11,582 bases of DNA from Bisporella sp. PMI_857. Its lineage: Eukaryota; Ascomycota; Leotiomycetes; Helotiales; Helotiaceae. A model generated the notes under the pieces. The model had not been told where the DNA came from and ran no database searches. It saw only the letters and a list, made by a program, of their open reading frames with translations. Numbering within the stretch: the first letter of the stretch is position 1; each line of letters starts with the position of its first letter. The DNA is taken from positions 1 to 11,582 of the forward strand of contig JAJSPD010000266.1 of assembly GCA_021307315.1 (NCBI GenBank), written 5' to 3'. A program made the translations under genes and the position numbers. Of the stretch, positions 1 to 8,177 are shown in pieces.

Positions 1-1
1 A

Positions 2-2522
2 GATATCACTCCTAATCTATTTGCAGCTTCTTTTACTACTAATAGTAAGCTGGAGGTAGAAGAATCTGCGACGTTACTCGCAACGTCTTTTGCTAGCTCT
101 CAGTCAGCTTCTACAACCGACGATTGTGAGCTTGATGATAAACGCAGTTCTAACGTATACAATCATCAACTTAATCCAAATCCTCAATTTGTACACCGCG
201 ACGACAAAGGCAGAAAGGTGTGGTTGTGTATGCATTGCAAAAAAGCGTACAAAGTGACGGGAGGCACCAAAATCATTCGGTCGCACCTTTTGATCGCTCA
301 CGACATCCACAGCGATTCTATGCGCCAAACAAAGCTGAAAAAGGTTCGAGGAGCAATTGAAGATGCGATGGAAAGAGCTGCGAATTCAGGTAACGTTATT
401 GCAATCGTATTTCATTTGTTTTGGTGTTGTAGTTGATTGAATTGACTAAATCGAACTGACGATAGCGGGGTAAATCGAGAGGTTTTGCCAAGACTTTCCC
501 CGCACTAGTCCTATTTAGTCACGAAAATCACTTCAACACCACATACTAATTCTTTACAATTGACTATGCTAATTTAGTACTTTATTATAGAAGCCTATAA
601 ACGACGTCGAATTGCCTTGGAACCCGAAATTCCTTCAGACGAACCTCGAATCGATCCTCATGTTCTAGAAATACTAGTTGTTAAATGGGTGGCGGCTGCA
701 TCGATATCCTTGAATGTGGTGGAGAGCAACGAATTCCGATCGATTTTACAATACCTCAATCCTCATGTGACAGCTTATCTCCCTACTACGGGCTATACAA
801 TAAGAAAATGGGTTGATCGCATGTTAGAAGAGCAACAAAAGGCTCAACTAGAGAGAATTGCTCGTTGTCAGTCAAAAATTCATATTACAACTGACGCGTG
901 GTCGTCACCTAACGGCATACTACTCTGGTCATTATTTGCTACGGCATTTTCGACGGCAAATACGACCGCATTCTACTTAGTTTGGATGAAATAATCGGTG
1001 CTCATACAGGCCGAAATCTTGCTTTACACGTTGTGAAACGTTTAGAGGATTGGAAGGTATTTAATAGCCTCATGGCTCGGTTTTGTGGTAACTGACAACG
1101 CTTCGTCGATGGATGTTATGATGCGCGAGATGAGCGAAAGTAAGATTTTTTCAACGCTTCTTTTTGTCTGTAAAATAATAGGCTTTCTTACTGACTTTTG
1201 CAGTTATTCATGAGAAATACAGCAAAGATTGGACCCTAAAATTCATCGAATCCGCTGCAGGGTCATATTATTAACCTGGCTAGTCAATCTTTCCTTCATA
1301 CTGCCGCTGAGGATTCTATCGACGATATTCTCGCTCCAGCCAACAACGCTTGTTGGATGCTCTTAAAGAGGAGGAATTGAAAGAATGGAGAAATTTGGGC
1401 CTATTGGTAAAGCTCATAATAACGCTAATCTAATTGCGCGTTCTCCAGAACGTTTACAACAATTCAGAGCGATTTCTGGAGGTGGTGATTCGTCGTGATA
1501 ACGTAACAAGGTAAGTTAAAACTGGTCACGTATAATAGTTACTAACTGTTTCTGTCTTTAATCAGTGCATTTCTTTTGAGAACGATCAAATCAATTTTAT
1601 ACTTGTATTCGTGAAGCTTACCCAAATTCTACAAAAAGCACCCAGCGCGATTCCTTTCCTGATCGAATTACCAGCGACGATTACGTTAGCTAGAGCGTAT
1701 TGTAGAGTTCTTCAGCTCTCGAAGACGCTACTCTATTTACAGAGTTACACAAAGTACTATCGAGAGATGTTACCGAATTTGAGTTCGTGATGGAGTGTTT
1801 TGAGAAAGGCAAAAGCGCTATAAAATCACGCTTTTTTTCGGCGTCGATCAATTCAGGATAGGAAAAGCTTAATAAGTATTACATCTTACAGATGAATCTC
1901 TAGCATACGCTTTGTGTTGTATTAGATCCTACTCAGAAATTGGCTTATTTCGAAGAAGCTTGGGCCGATATCCACAGTGTTAATTTCAATCAAGGAAAGG
2001 GTCGAGGATTATTGGAATGAAAGTACAAAAATAAAAGTAAGTAGTTGAAAATTCCGGTGTTTATTACTAACTAATCCGTAATTATAGTCTTTCGTACTAC
2101 GACAGCTTTTTTTAATTCTTTCGATGTTTAAGAGATCTCTCAAAACGCGTACTTGCTTATTTACAAAAGCGTCGACGTTCACGCTTTCTAGCGCCAAAAA
2201 ATGAGCTACAGGAATACCTTTCTCTCCTGCAACCCAAATAGCTCTTAGCGATTCTTTCGACCCTCGTATTTAGTGGTTGTCACAGCAAAAAAGGTAGCCA
2301 AATCTATCCCAAATAGCTATTGATATTTTGGGAATACCTTCTATGTCGACCGACGCTGAAAGGGCGTTTTTTAGCGCAAAATTGACTATTACGGATCGTC
2401 GTAATCGTCTTTCTATGGCCACTGTAAGTGCTTTGGAAAAGATTAAACAGTGGATGGGCGTAGATCACCTTATTTACGAAGATCTTCTCAAGGATCAAAA
2501 GCTTGTAATAGAACAAATTTAA
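2..2522 (+). pseudogene. hAT transposase pseudogene (BED finger, DDE core, hATC)
   Basis: The frame is already open at base 2. A BED-type zinc finger is visible: Cys codons at 227 and 236 (C-x2-C) and His codons at 284 and 299 (H-x4-H), with WLC and GGTKIIRSHL around them. The core follows: HITTDAWSSPNG (about 880-920), GAHTGRNLALHVVKRLEDW (about 998-1055), TDNASSMDVMM (about 1090) and LDPTQKLAYFEEAW (about 1924-1966). The C-terminal hATC dimerisation domain is at 2328-2522 (SMSTDAERAFFSAKLTITDR, RNRLS), ending in TAA. Likely introns are 390-590, 1140-1203, 1511-1565 and 2037-2087; the last two contain CTAAC-type branch sites. The frame shifts near 960-982 and again near 1085, and stops break the middle third. 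The fold and order are those of fungal hAT transposases; the product is dead. Confidence 0.88.
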
Positions 2523-2554
2523 GTGAGTACTCGTAGTGTTTTAAAACGTGATAC

Positions 2555-2732
2555 TAATTAGGAATAGCGTCATTTAGAGTTGGTGTCATAGTATATCGCA
2601 GTATAGTATGATACAATATAAGATTGCAAATTTCGCTGTGATACGTATACAAATTTCAAATCTCATATTGCGTGGTGTATGGTATTGTATTTTAGAGGTC
2701 GATATATCACGAGAATACTAACTCGATCACTG
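2555..2732 (+). repeat. hAT 3' terminal region, inverted partner of the MITE left end
   Basis: About 175 bp ending at the transposon terminus align, in reverse complement, with 8178 to about 8355. By eye roughly 20 positions differ, about three quarters of them transitions. The shared blocks include ATACAAATTTCAAATCTC and GGTCGATATATCACGA. This makes the sequence the 3' subterminal region of the family, probably holding transposase-binding sites. Confidence 0.85.
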
Positions 2733-2942
2733 GAGTACATTAAGAGCTACAAGCAAATCAAGCCATAATCTAAATGTTGGAGCATAGTTGCCACACCTAT
2801 CTTCTTTCCATTTTGTAAGTGTGAATAGAACCTTCACACGAAAGTTATGCCGATAAAGGCCCACGTCTTAATTAGATCTGGGTTTACGTGGCGGCAAAAC
2901 TGACTAGTGGTTGCCTAATAGGTGGTTCGCGAATCACGAGTT

Positions 2943-3345
2943 CTCAATCTCGCAAGAATTCCAAGTAGCCATTGCTTGCTGCCAATTATATGTGTTTTTG
3001 GAGATATTTTATAGCTTGACTACCCTTGAGCACAGCTAAGAGAGTCTGCAGCCTCGAACATGACAAGTGCATGAAAACGAATACCGTATGAATCTGAGGA
3101 AAAACTGCAAGATCGAAAGCAGAGAGACCAGAGAATGTAACGAGTTGCTTTTTAAGCCTGAGCTGACGATGTGAAGTTAGTGCCATTCTTGGGCTCAGCA
3201 GTGACGGACCTACAAATGCTAATGTTTGACAGCTTCCGCCTATGGTAGGCTGGGCGCGAAGATGTTCAAGGATGCATACTGAATTGTTTCCCCATAGACG
3301 TGTATTGCAATCAAGCCACTCAATTGAACATGTTAATTTTGAGCT
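2943..3345 (-). pseudogene. Unidentified coding relic, possibly ankyrin-like
   Basis: On the minus strand a frame is open from 3345 down to a TAA at 2986-2988, about 119 codons. It then continues in frame for twelve more residues to a TGA at 2944-2946. No ATG lies near its upstream end. Segments such as SGLSAFDLAV, LLAVLKGSQAIKYLQKH and, past the stop, LAASNGYLEFLRD resemble pieces of ankyrin repeats (the A-x-x-G-x-L-E core). The spacing between them (24 and 18 residues) does not fit the 33-residue ankyrin period, so several deletions would be needed. It sits just outside the hAT terminus and may be part of a host gene destroyed by insertion and mutation. The frame could also be chance. The 210 bp between 2733 and 2942 show nothing recognisable. 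Confidence 0.28.
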
Positions 3346-3370
3346 TCAATTTGCCGTCAAAGGAAAATAA

Positions 3371-4403
3371 AAGGCTAGATCTATACTGACGGATTTTAAA
3401 GAGCCCCTAGACCTTCAAAACCGCACCCAGCAATCCTCAACCCAGGATATAGAGACGCAGTCGATCCCGTCAACCCAACCCCAGTCACCTACTAAATATC
3501 AGGGCTTCACAGCACTAGCAAGTTTCCTCGGCAGCAACAAAGACTGCTTCATCTTCCGCAATTCAAGTCCTCTCCGCTCGCACCTCCTCTTTCTCTAAGA
3601 CGAGCTAAGTGAATTAGAACCGCTGGATTCCGTTGATATTGTAGAATCTGGAAGGGGTAATCCAAGAGAATTGCGGAATCTGAGTTCGATGCGAGAGGAT
3701 AAAAGTTTAGAGAGGAAACGGCTGGTGAGGGTGTCGAGTGTTAAGACAAAAGAGTCTCGTGCGCGATGTCCGAAAACCAACTTAATTTAGTGATTTTTCC
3801 ACAGTCATATAGAAGAAGCACTACAATCCGAGGCCTGAACTCTTGCTCTCGAAAAAAGTACCTGATCTCGCTGTTGAGAGCGTTCCAATTGGCTTGATAA
3901 CACGAAGGCGGTCATCGAACCGGAAGCCCATTTCCTCAATGACAAAGACGATCGCGTCAATCTATCGGAAGAAAATCCCGCAGTGGACTTCTCGGGGGAT
4001 ACCTGGAGAATAATTGATACACTTATTTGTCACCAAGGTATGCCTACTACCTCCCTTAAAATTCTCCTTCCCAAACTCACAATAAAACAGAGGCACAAAG
4101 CCATCGTAAAACTTCAGGCCCAACACAGAAACTACTCCGCTTCCTCAACTAAACAGGCAGCGCAATTTATCATTTATCCCCTCGCAGTCCCATTTTCGGT
4201 ACTTCCTTTGCTGTTATTGAGTCGTTTCTATGACCGGAATGCGAGATTGGACTATTATTATGGGGTTTATGGTTTTGTTTACGGCTATTTTTAGTGTTTT
4301 AACGAAGACCAGGACGAATGAGATTTTCACAGTGATAGCGGCGTATGTTTTACTCACGATGATAACAAGTAGAGGAACGCCGATTTGGCTAACGGATACA
4401 TAG
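3371..4403 (+). pseudogene. DUF6594-type membrane protein pseudogene
   Basis: The relic reads in one frame from 3371 to about 4225, broken only by stops at 3596 (TAA), 3788 (TAG) and several more between 3790 and 3890. Its order matches fungal DUF6594 proteins: a polar N-terminus, KYQGFTALASFLGSNKD with FIFRNSSPLRSHLLFL, an acidic stretch DELSELEPLDSVDI, then WLDNTKAVIEPEAHFLND, then a hydrophobic C-terminus. The C-terminal membrane part is split over two frames, IIYPLAVPFSVLPLLLL (about 4168-4220) and MGFMVLFTAIFSVLTKTRTN (about 4258-4317), ending at TAG 4401-4403. A probable 53-nt intron, 4038-4090 (GTATGC...ACAG with CTCAC), adds another frame change. Intact family members are about 250-350 aa with two or three C-terminal helices and no known biochemical role. 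No ATG start is visible. The family match comes from remembered domain layout, not a search. Confidence 0.72.
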
Positions 4404-4589
4404 GTATGCAGAATTGTCAGTAGTTTTTCTTAGAGAGAGCTGTTGAGCTTTGAAATGTGATAAATTTATGGGAGTTTGAGAAATGTAAAATTAAGGGATG
4501 ATCAAGGGGAGAAAACTTTTGAACTAGTTTGCCGAATCCTGGCAGTTACAGTTAAAATAAGTTAAAGTACTTCGATTTTATACTACAAG
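4404..4589. other. Non-coding spacer
   Basis: AT-rich sequence between the DUF6594 relic and the first repeat copy. I see no convincing frame, RNA or regulatory element in it. Confidence 0.5.
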
Positions 4590-5005
4590 CTGTTTATAGT
4601 AGTTGTACTACTTTTCTAAAATACTATCGTTAATTTAGTAATTTCTTAAAATACTATTAAAGTGGTATTTGAGTCTTATTCCAAATAAAAGTGTGTAATC
4701 TGGGGTTTTGAGTAAAACAATGATGGTATTCTAGTCATTTGCCGTTTATAATATATATTAAACCTAACTTATTAAAGCTCCAATAAGTTGCAAGGACTTA
4801 TTTCAGCTATAATAAGTAGCTTAAGCGAGCTAAAATGAGCTTAAAAGCCATATTTATCCACATATTGAGGTTTTAGCAGTATTGACAATTCCGTTGAAGC
4901 TTTGAAAGGCCCACAACCCAGTGGGTTGGGTTATAAACTTTTGGAGCCAACTTTCTGGGTCCAAAATCGAGGTTTACCCAACCCAGTGAGTTTACCGCAG
5001 CGTAG
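4590..5005 (+). repeat. Dispersed repeat, copy A (direct repeat of 5955-6206)
   Basis: This copy shares an ordered series of blocks with 5955-6206: TTTATAGTAGT, AAATACTAT, GGTATTTGAGT, GGGGTTTTG, ATGATGGTATTCTAGTCATT, a CCCAACCCA-rich foldback, then TACCGCAG. The best conserved stretch is about 4665-4755. Relative to the other copy it carries roughly 180 extra bases at about 4752-4915, made of short AT-rich AATAAGT/AGCTTAA motifs. AACCCA-rich palindromes near an end are common in hAT-like non-autonomous elements, but I could not define termini or a target duplication, so the class stays open. Confidence 0.6.
4922..4985. repeat. AACCCA-rich foldback (imperfect hairpin)
   Basis: The left arm at 4922-4945 starts TGGGTTGGGT and ends ACTTTTGGA. 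The right arm at 4960-4985 is its near reverse complement, starting TCCAAAATCG and ending ACCCAACCCA. The loop is about 14 nt. The left arm also overlaps a shorter palindrome, AACCCAGTGGGTT. A related but more degraded foldback lies at about 6148-6195 in copy B. Confidence 0.65.
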
Positions 5006-5159
5006 CAATATCGGATTTATGGATCATGGGTCGGCCGATTTTTCTTACTTTTGAATTTACACAACTGGGCAGCAAAATCAGCCGTTTTGAGCCCTAGCCT
5101 ACGTCAAGGAACTGGAATGTGTTCTAGTTTTCAATTTGTCATATTCAACATGGTGTCGA

Positions 5160-5391
5160 GTAACTGTGACAACTCAAGCTGAACAAGGATCCCGATCCGT
5201 AGATCCAGGTAGAAGGACTCAGAGGTGTGAACAACTATCAATTGTCATAACTAAAAGAACAAGCTATGGACAGAAGAAGGGAAGGAAAGCAGCGCTCTAT
5301 ATACAGGAACTGGCCAGAGGCCAGTATAAGCGAGCTCTGAGTTGTCCGGTGCCAAGCTCCGTCGAAAAGAGGCCAGGGCCGTGACAGTAAC
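5160..5391. mobile_element. Solo LTR (Ty3/gypsy-like), 222 bp, with 5-bp target duplication
   Basis: The LTR spans 5165-5386. It begins TGTGACAACTC and ends GGCCGTGACA, so the termini are TG...CA with a short inverted repeat (TGTGAC against TGTCAC on the other strand). The flanking 5 bp are identical: GTAAC at 5160-5164 and at 5387-5391. A TATA-like TATATA lies at 5298-5303, as expected of an LTR promoter. No gag or pol sequence and no second LTR adjoin it, so it is a solo LTR left by recombination. The TGTCAC...GTGACA type of end is common in fungal gypsy elements, which is the basis for the superfamily call; orientation was judged from the TATA motif and is uncertain. The clean duplication suggests a relatively recent insertion. 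Confidence 0.82.
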
Positions 5392-5602
5392 CAGGATTCT
5401 GATTTTGCGACTTTGTTACATATATCGATTGACAAGCATAGATTCGAGGCTTCGCAAACAAAGAATAGTTACGAATAGTTAAGATATCAGAGTTCAAAGA
5501 TCTTTTCCAAGGGTCTAAGTCCAGATTAGTCTTTACGGAAAAGATTAAAGTTTCAGCCACAGCACTTTCAGAGCTGCAAACGGCGTAACCAGCTTATAGC
5601 TA

Positions 5603-5667
5603 GCTGCAGGTTTGCGGCTGCAGCGGCTACAAGCTTACAGCTACAGGCTTACAAATACAAGCTTGCA
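5603..5667. repeat. Imperfect 14-bp tandem repeats
   Basis: Three adjacent 14-bp units occupy 5626-5639 (GCTACAAGCTTACA), 5640-5653 (GCTACAGGCTTACA) and 5654-5667 (AATACAAGCTTGCA). A fourth related unit, GCTGCAGGTTTGCG, is at 5603-5616. The motif AAGCTT recurs downstream near 5700 and 5755. The array lies within the broken ORF frame; 14 is not a multiple of 3, so it would not encode a protein repeat. Confidence 0.6.
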
Positions 5668-5808
5668 GCTATAACAAGAATGTATGATTTAAACTGTTGT
5701 AAGCTTCAGTTGTTGAAGTACTTTCGGAGATATTTAAATCACAAGCAAATCACAAGCTTAGTAGCTGTAAAAAAAGAATACAACAAAGTCGAAAAGCGAT
5801 TAATATAA

Positions 5809-5954
5809 ATAAAAGCCAACCCTTTTTTTTTTAAAAAAAGCAAGCTTAAGTTTTTTATAGATTTAAAAACTTACATTTTATATCAATACAATACTATTAC
5901 ACTTGTATTGCTTATTACGTGATTTTATACAAAATAATAATAATTTAGTTATAT
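5809..5954. other. Very AT-rich spacer with a T/A palindrome
   Basis: The stretch holds a run of T followed by a run of A at about 5823-5839, which can fold on itself, and otherwise low-complexity AT. There is no convincing gene. It is likely decayed transposon sequence. Confidence 0.5.
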
Positions 5955-6206
5955 AAATAGTTTACAGTAGTATAACTGGATTACTTTTATTTTGCATACT
6001 TCTATCTGAAATACTATGATTTTATTGCTAAAACAAAACTATGGTATTCAAGTCACATTCCAAAAAAAAGTATAGTAATCTAGGGTTTTGGGCAAAAAAT
6101 GATGGTATTCTAGTCATTTGTCGTATTATAAACCTAGCCAACCTAGCCCATTGGGTTGAGTCGAGGGGTCCATAACCCAACACTACCCAACCCATACCGC
6201 AGTCTA
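5955..6206 (+). repeat. Dispersed repeat, copy B (direct repeat of 4590-5005)
   Basis: This is the second, shorter copy of the repeat at 4590-5005, in the same orientation and about 1.37 kb downstream. The shared core is about 6035-6135 and includes GGTATTCAAGTCACATTCC, AGGGTTTTGGG and ATGATGGTATTCTAGTCATT. It is followed by an AACCCA foldback and CATACCGCAG. The differences from copy A include many transitions. The two may be separate insertions of one family or the two ends of a single decayed element. Confidence 0.6.
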
Positions 6207-6952
6207 GATATTTCGGTTCACCGATACATATCTTCACCCAATATACGGATTAGTCATGATTGAACTATGTTAAATAAGGCGTGAGACCTTAAATGAGCAG
6301 GATTGCCGCTATGATAATGTAATATATCGTGACTTGGAAAGGCAGCTGGGATATCACCTGGGCTTCCATCTGCGGCTATGAAATACAGCCTCACTGTGAC
6401 ATAAAAACCTCAATGTTCACCATTTATCTTGCTTAGAATTTCCATACTTACTACAGCTGCCGGCTATAATGGCCACAGATGTAATTGAGCAGGATATTCA
6501 GCCGTTGTCACAACTTCGTGGTGAAATTGGATTTATGTGCCTCTGCAACTATTAGCGCTATAGCCCCTGCCTCAAGCATTGAAGGTTGGTTACGCGTCAC
6601 TGTTATTGGCATTATGCCATCGAGGATTTTGGAGAAAAGTGCTTTTCGTAGCCATATAACGAGTTATCTTTGATGAGTGGTGAGTCGTAGGCGGCTGCGA
6701 CGCGGGTGCACAGACAACGTGAAACCGGAGTGCGAAATGCGAAATGCGAAATGCGAAATGCGAAATGCGAGAAAAAAGATCCACCCGTACCTTCAGCCAC
6801 TGTACAAGAATGCGTGGACAAATAATATACTGACTTCCATAAATATTGTAAACAATCGTTGCTTCACTTTCCACAAATCAACCAAAAATTTCTCTTCCAT
6901 TAATTCTCACAGCTTATTCTTCGAATTTTTTATATGAGTCTATAAAGCAACC
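6207..6952. other. Intergenic region upstream of the RTA1-like gene
   Basis: No supported gene. Short frames here, including those overlapping the GCGAAAT array, look like chance. The last 100-200 bp should contain the promoter of the RTA1-like gene: CTATAAAGCAACCATGG immediately precedes and includes its start, and TTTTTTATATGAG lies just before that. Confidence 0.5.
6731..6770. repeat. 7-bp tandem repeat (GCGAAAT)n
   Basis: Five perfect GCGAAAT units at 6732-6766 are followed by a partial GCGA. This minisatellite lies about 180-220 bp upstream of the RTA1-like start codon. Slippage could make the copy number variable between strains. It explains the repetitive peptides that appear in all frames here. 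Confidence 0.9.
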
Positions 6953-7878
6953 ATGGCAGAGAGTCACGGCAGTCCATGGGTCTACAAGCCAAACTCCGTA
7001 GCTGCTATGATGTTCCTCATCCTTTTCATTATAACTACGTTATGGCACGTCATTATTGTCTTCCGGCGACGGGTTCGATACTTCATTGTCCTAGTCTTTG
7101 GGGGTATTCGTGAGTCTCCCATTCCCTACTCCTGTAAACCCGAGAGCGTGCGATTCAGCTCTCACCACACTGTTTAAATCGGAATGCGGTCTGCTGACAA
7201 TTTGTGACAGTTGAAATCGCCGGATACACCACTCGCTTTTTGGCCACTAGAGACACTAATAATCTTACCTTTTTCATCATCCAAACCCTCTGCATCCTTG
7301 TAGCACCCGCCCTCTTCGCTGCATCTATCTATATGGTCCTTGGTCGTATGATACTGCTTGTACGAGGCGAACGCTATTCACCTATCAAGCCATCGAGGCT
7401 AACCGCATTATTTGTCGGAGGGGACATCGTCACATTCATCATCCAGATCATGGGTTCCGGTATGCTAAGTAGCAACTTCAGCCTCGGCAAAACAATTATT
7501 CTCATCGGTCTGGCCGCACAAATCGTCTTCTTCGCTTTATTCGTCGCGCTAGCGAGCTTGTTCCATCGACGGCTGTCAAGAAACCCAACCGAACAATCTT
7601 TGAGCGTGGATGCACGCCGTGGAAAAAAGGGTTGGAGGGGTGTGATGTTTGATATTTATCTCTCCAGTGCCATGATATTCGTTCGATCTGTCTTCCGTTT
7701 TATCGAGTTCACGGGCGATCACGATTCCACACTACAGAAGAGCGAGGCCTTCTTGTATGTTTGCGACTCGACCTTGATGCTGGGTGTCCTAGCTGTTCTC
7801 ATCTACTACCATCCATCCGAATATGTACCGGGCCGAAAGGAGATCAAGCACATGCAGGAAGGGGAGGAGCTGCGGTAG
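6953..7878 (+). CDS. RTA1-like seven-transmembrane protein (lipid-translocating exporter family)
   Basis: Exons 6953-7109 and 7211-7878 give a 274-aa protein. The start ATG has a good fungal context (CAACCATGG). Seven hydrophobic segments are visible near residues 16-37, 43-62, 73-100, 116-138, and three more to about residue 262. The residues joined by splicing read FGGILEIAGYTTRF, the usual second-helix signature (GG-x-x-E-x-x-GY-x-x-R). Other RTA1 marks are LVAPALFAASIYMVLGR, RYSPIKPSRLTALFVGGD with IIQIMGSGM, and RSVFRFIEF followed by EAFLYVCDSTLML before the last helix. Family members in yeast (Rta1, Rsb1, Pug1) act in membranes and affect resistance to aminocholesterol, sphingoid base export or porphyrin transport; the substrate here is unknown. 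Length is normal and no stops or frameshifts are seen, so it is probably functional. Its neighbour on the right is a convergent Zn2Cys6 regulator. Confidence 0.92.
7110..7210 (+). other. Intron of the RTA1-like gene
   Basis: 101 nt, GTGAGT at 7110-7115 to CAG at 7208-7210, with a branch motif GCTGAC at 7193-7198. Splicing joins GGT ATT C to TT GAA ATC and restores the conserved GGILE of the family, which fixes both splice sites. Confidence 0.9.
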
Positions 7879-8177
7879 TGCATGGGAGTGGAACCGACAA
7901 TATCGCGAATTGGTTTGTGACGTGGAGTCTTTGGGAGTCCATGGATTCCGAGCATTTGATGGAGTAGCACGGTATGCAGCAACGGGAGTGTGAGAGCTCC
8001 AGAGAGATCTTTTATTTTCCCTCTTCGAATATTTTACCAACACCGATTGTCTAGTATCGAATTGTTATGAATATTTCTGTAATAATGAAATGAACACGCG
8101 AGAATCAGCATACAATAGAGTGCAGACAACCTTGAAATGTGTAATACTTCCCACGGCTGGGGAAAGTGTGCCCAGTA
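7879..8177. other. 3' flank of the RTA1-like gene
   Basis: Non-coding sequence from the RTA1-like stop codon to the MITE. It should contain the 3' UTR and polyadenylation site. I see no further gene. Confidence 0.5.

Larger units (their letters stand above)
1..2732 (+). mobile_element. hAT-family DNA transposon, 3' portion, degraded
   Basis: This is the right-hand part of a hAT (class II) transposon; its 5' end lies outside the window. It carries a broken transposase reading rightward, then about 210 bp of AT-rich non-coding DNA ending in ACTCGATCACTG at 2732. Read inward on the other strand this is CAGTG-NN-CGAGTTAG, a typical hAT terminal inverted repeat start, and it matches both ends of the MITE at 8178-8631. 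The 8 bp just outside (2733-2740, GAGTACAT) would be the target duplication, but the partner copy is not visible. In-frame stops and frame changes show that it cannot make transposase. It could still serve as a substrate for transposase made elsewhere. Confidence 0.88.
5006..5808 (+). pseudogene. Unidentified broken ORF, split by the solo LTR
   Basis: If the LTR and one copy of its target duplication are ignored, the frame reading 5006-5164 continues directly at 5392 and runs to a TAA at 5806-5808. That is about 192 codons, interrupted only by TAG at 5476 and TAG at 5527. Both could come from CAG by a single C-to-T change. An ATG at 5150 starts MVSSN just before the insertion and QDSDFATLLHISIDKHRF follows it. 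Further on come RYQSSKIFSKGLSPD and a Leu/Ala/Gln-rich part overlapping the 14-bp repeats. I do not recognise the family; the basic, helical C-terminal part could be the tail of a transposon protein. Another frame near 5550 (ATALSELQTA) also looks coding-like, so a frameshift is possible. The two sides agreeing in frame is the main support. Confidence 0.35.

Noticed and set aside
5141..5164. Possible Copia LTR end (TTCAACA) followed by a tRNA-Met-like primer site (TGGTGTCGAG)
   Set aside because: The match to the usual TGGTATCAGAG is poor, no matching LTR start or second copy was found, and the same bases fit better as the reading frame interrupted by the solo LTR.
4590..6206. Repeat copies A and B as a pair of LTRs
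   Set aside because: No TG...CA termini, primer site, polypurine tract or shared 5-bp flank could be found, and copy A carries about 180 extra bases. Left as an unclassified direct repeat.
6590..6937. Overlapping open frames on both strands around the 7-bp repeat
   Set aside because: They exist because the tandem repeat has no stops in several frames. No domain features are present.
7761..8043. Short frames at the 3' end of the RTA1-like gene on both strands
   Set aside because: They overlap or flank its final exon in other frames and show no protein features.
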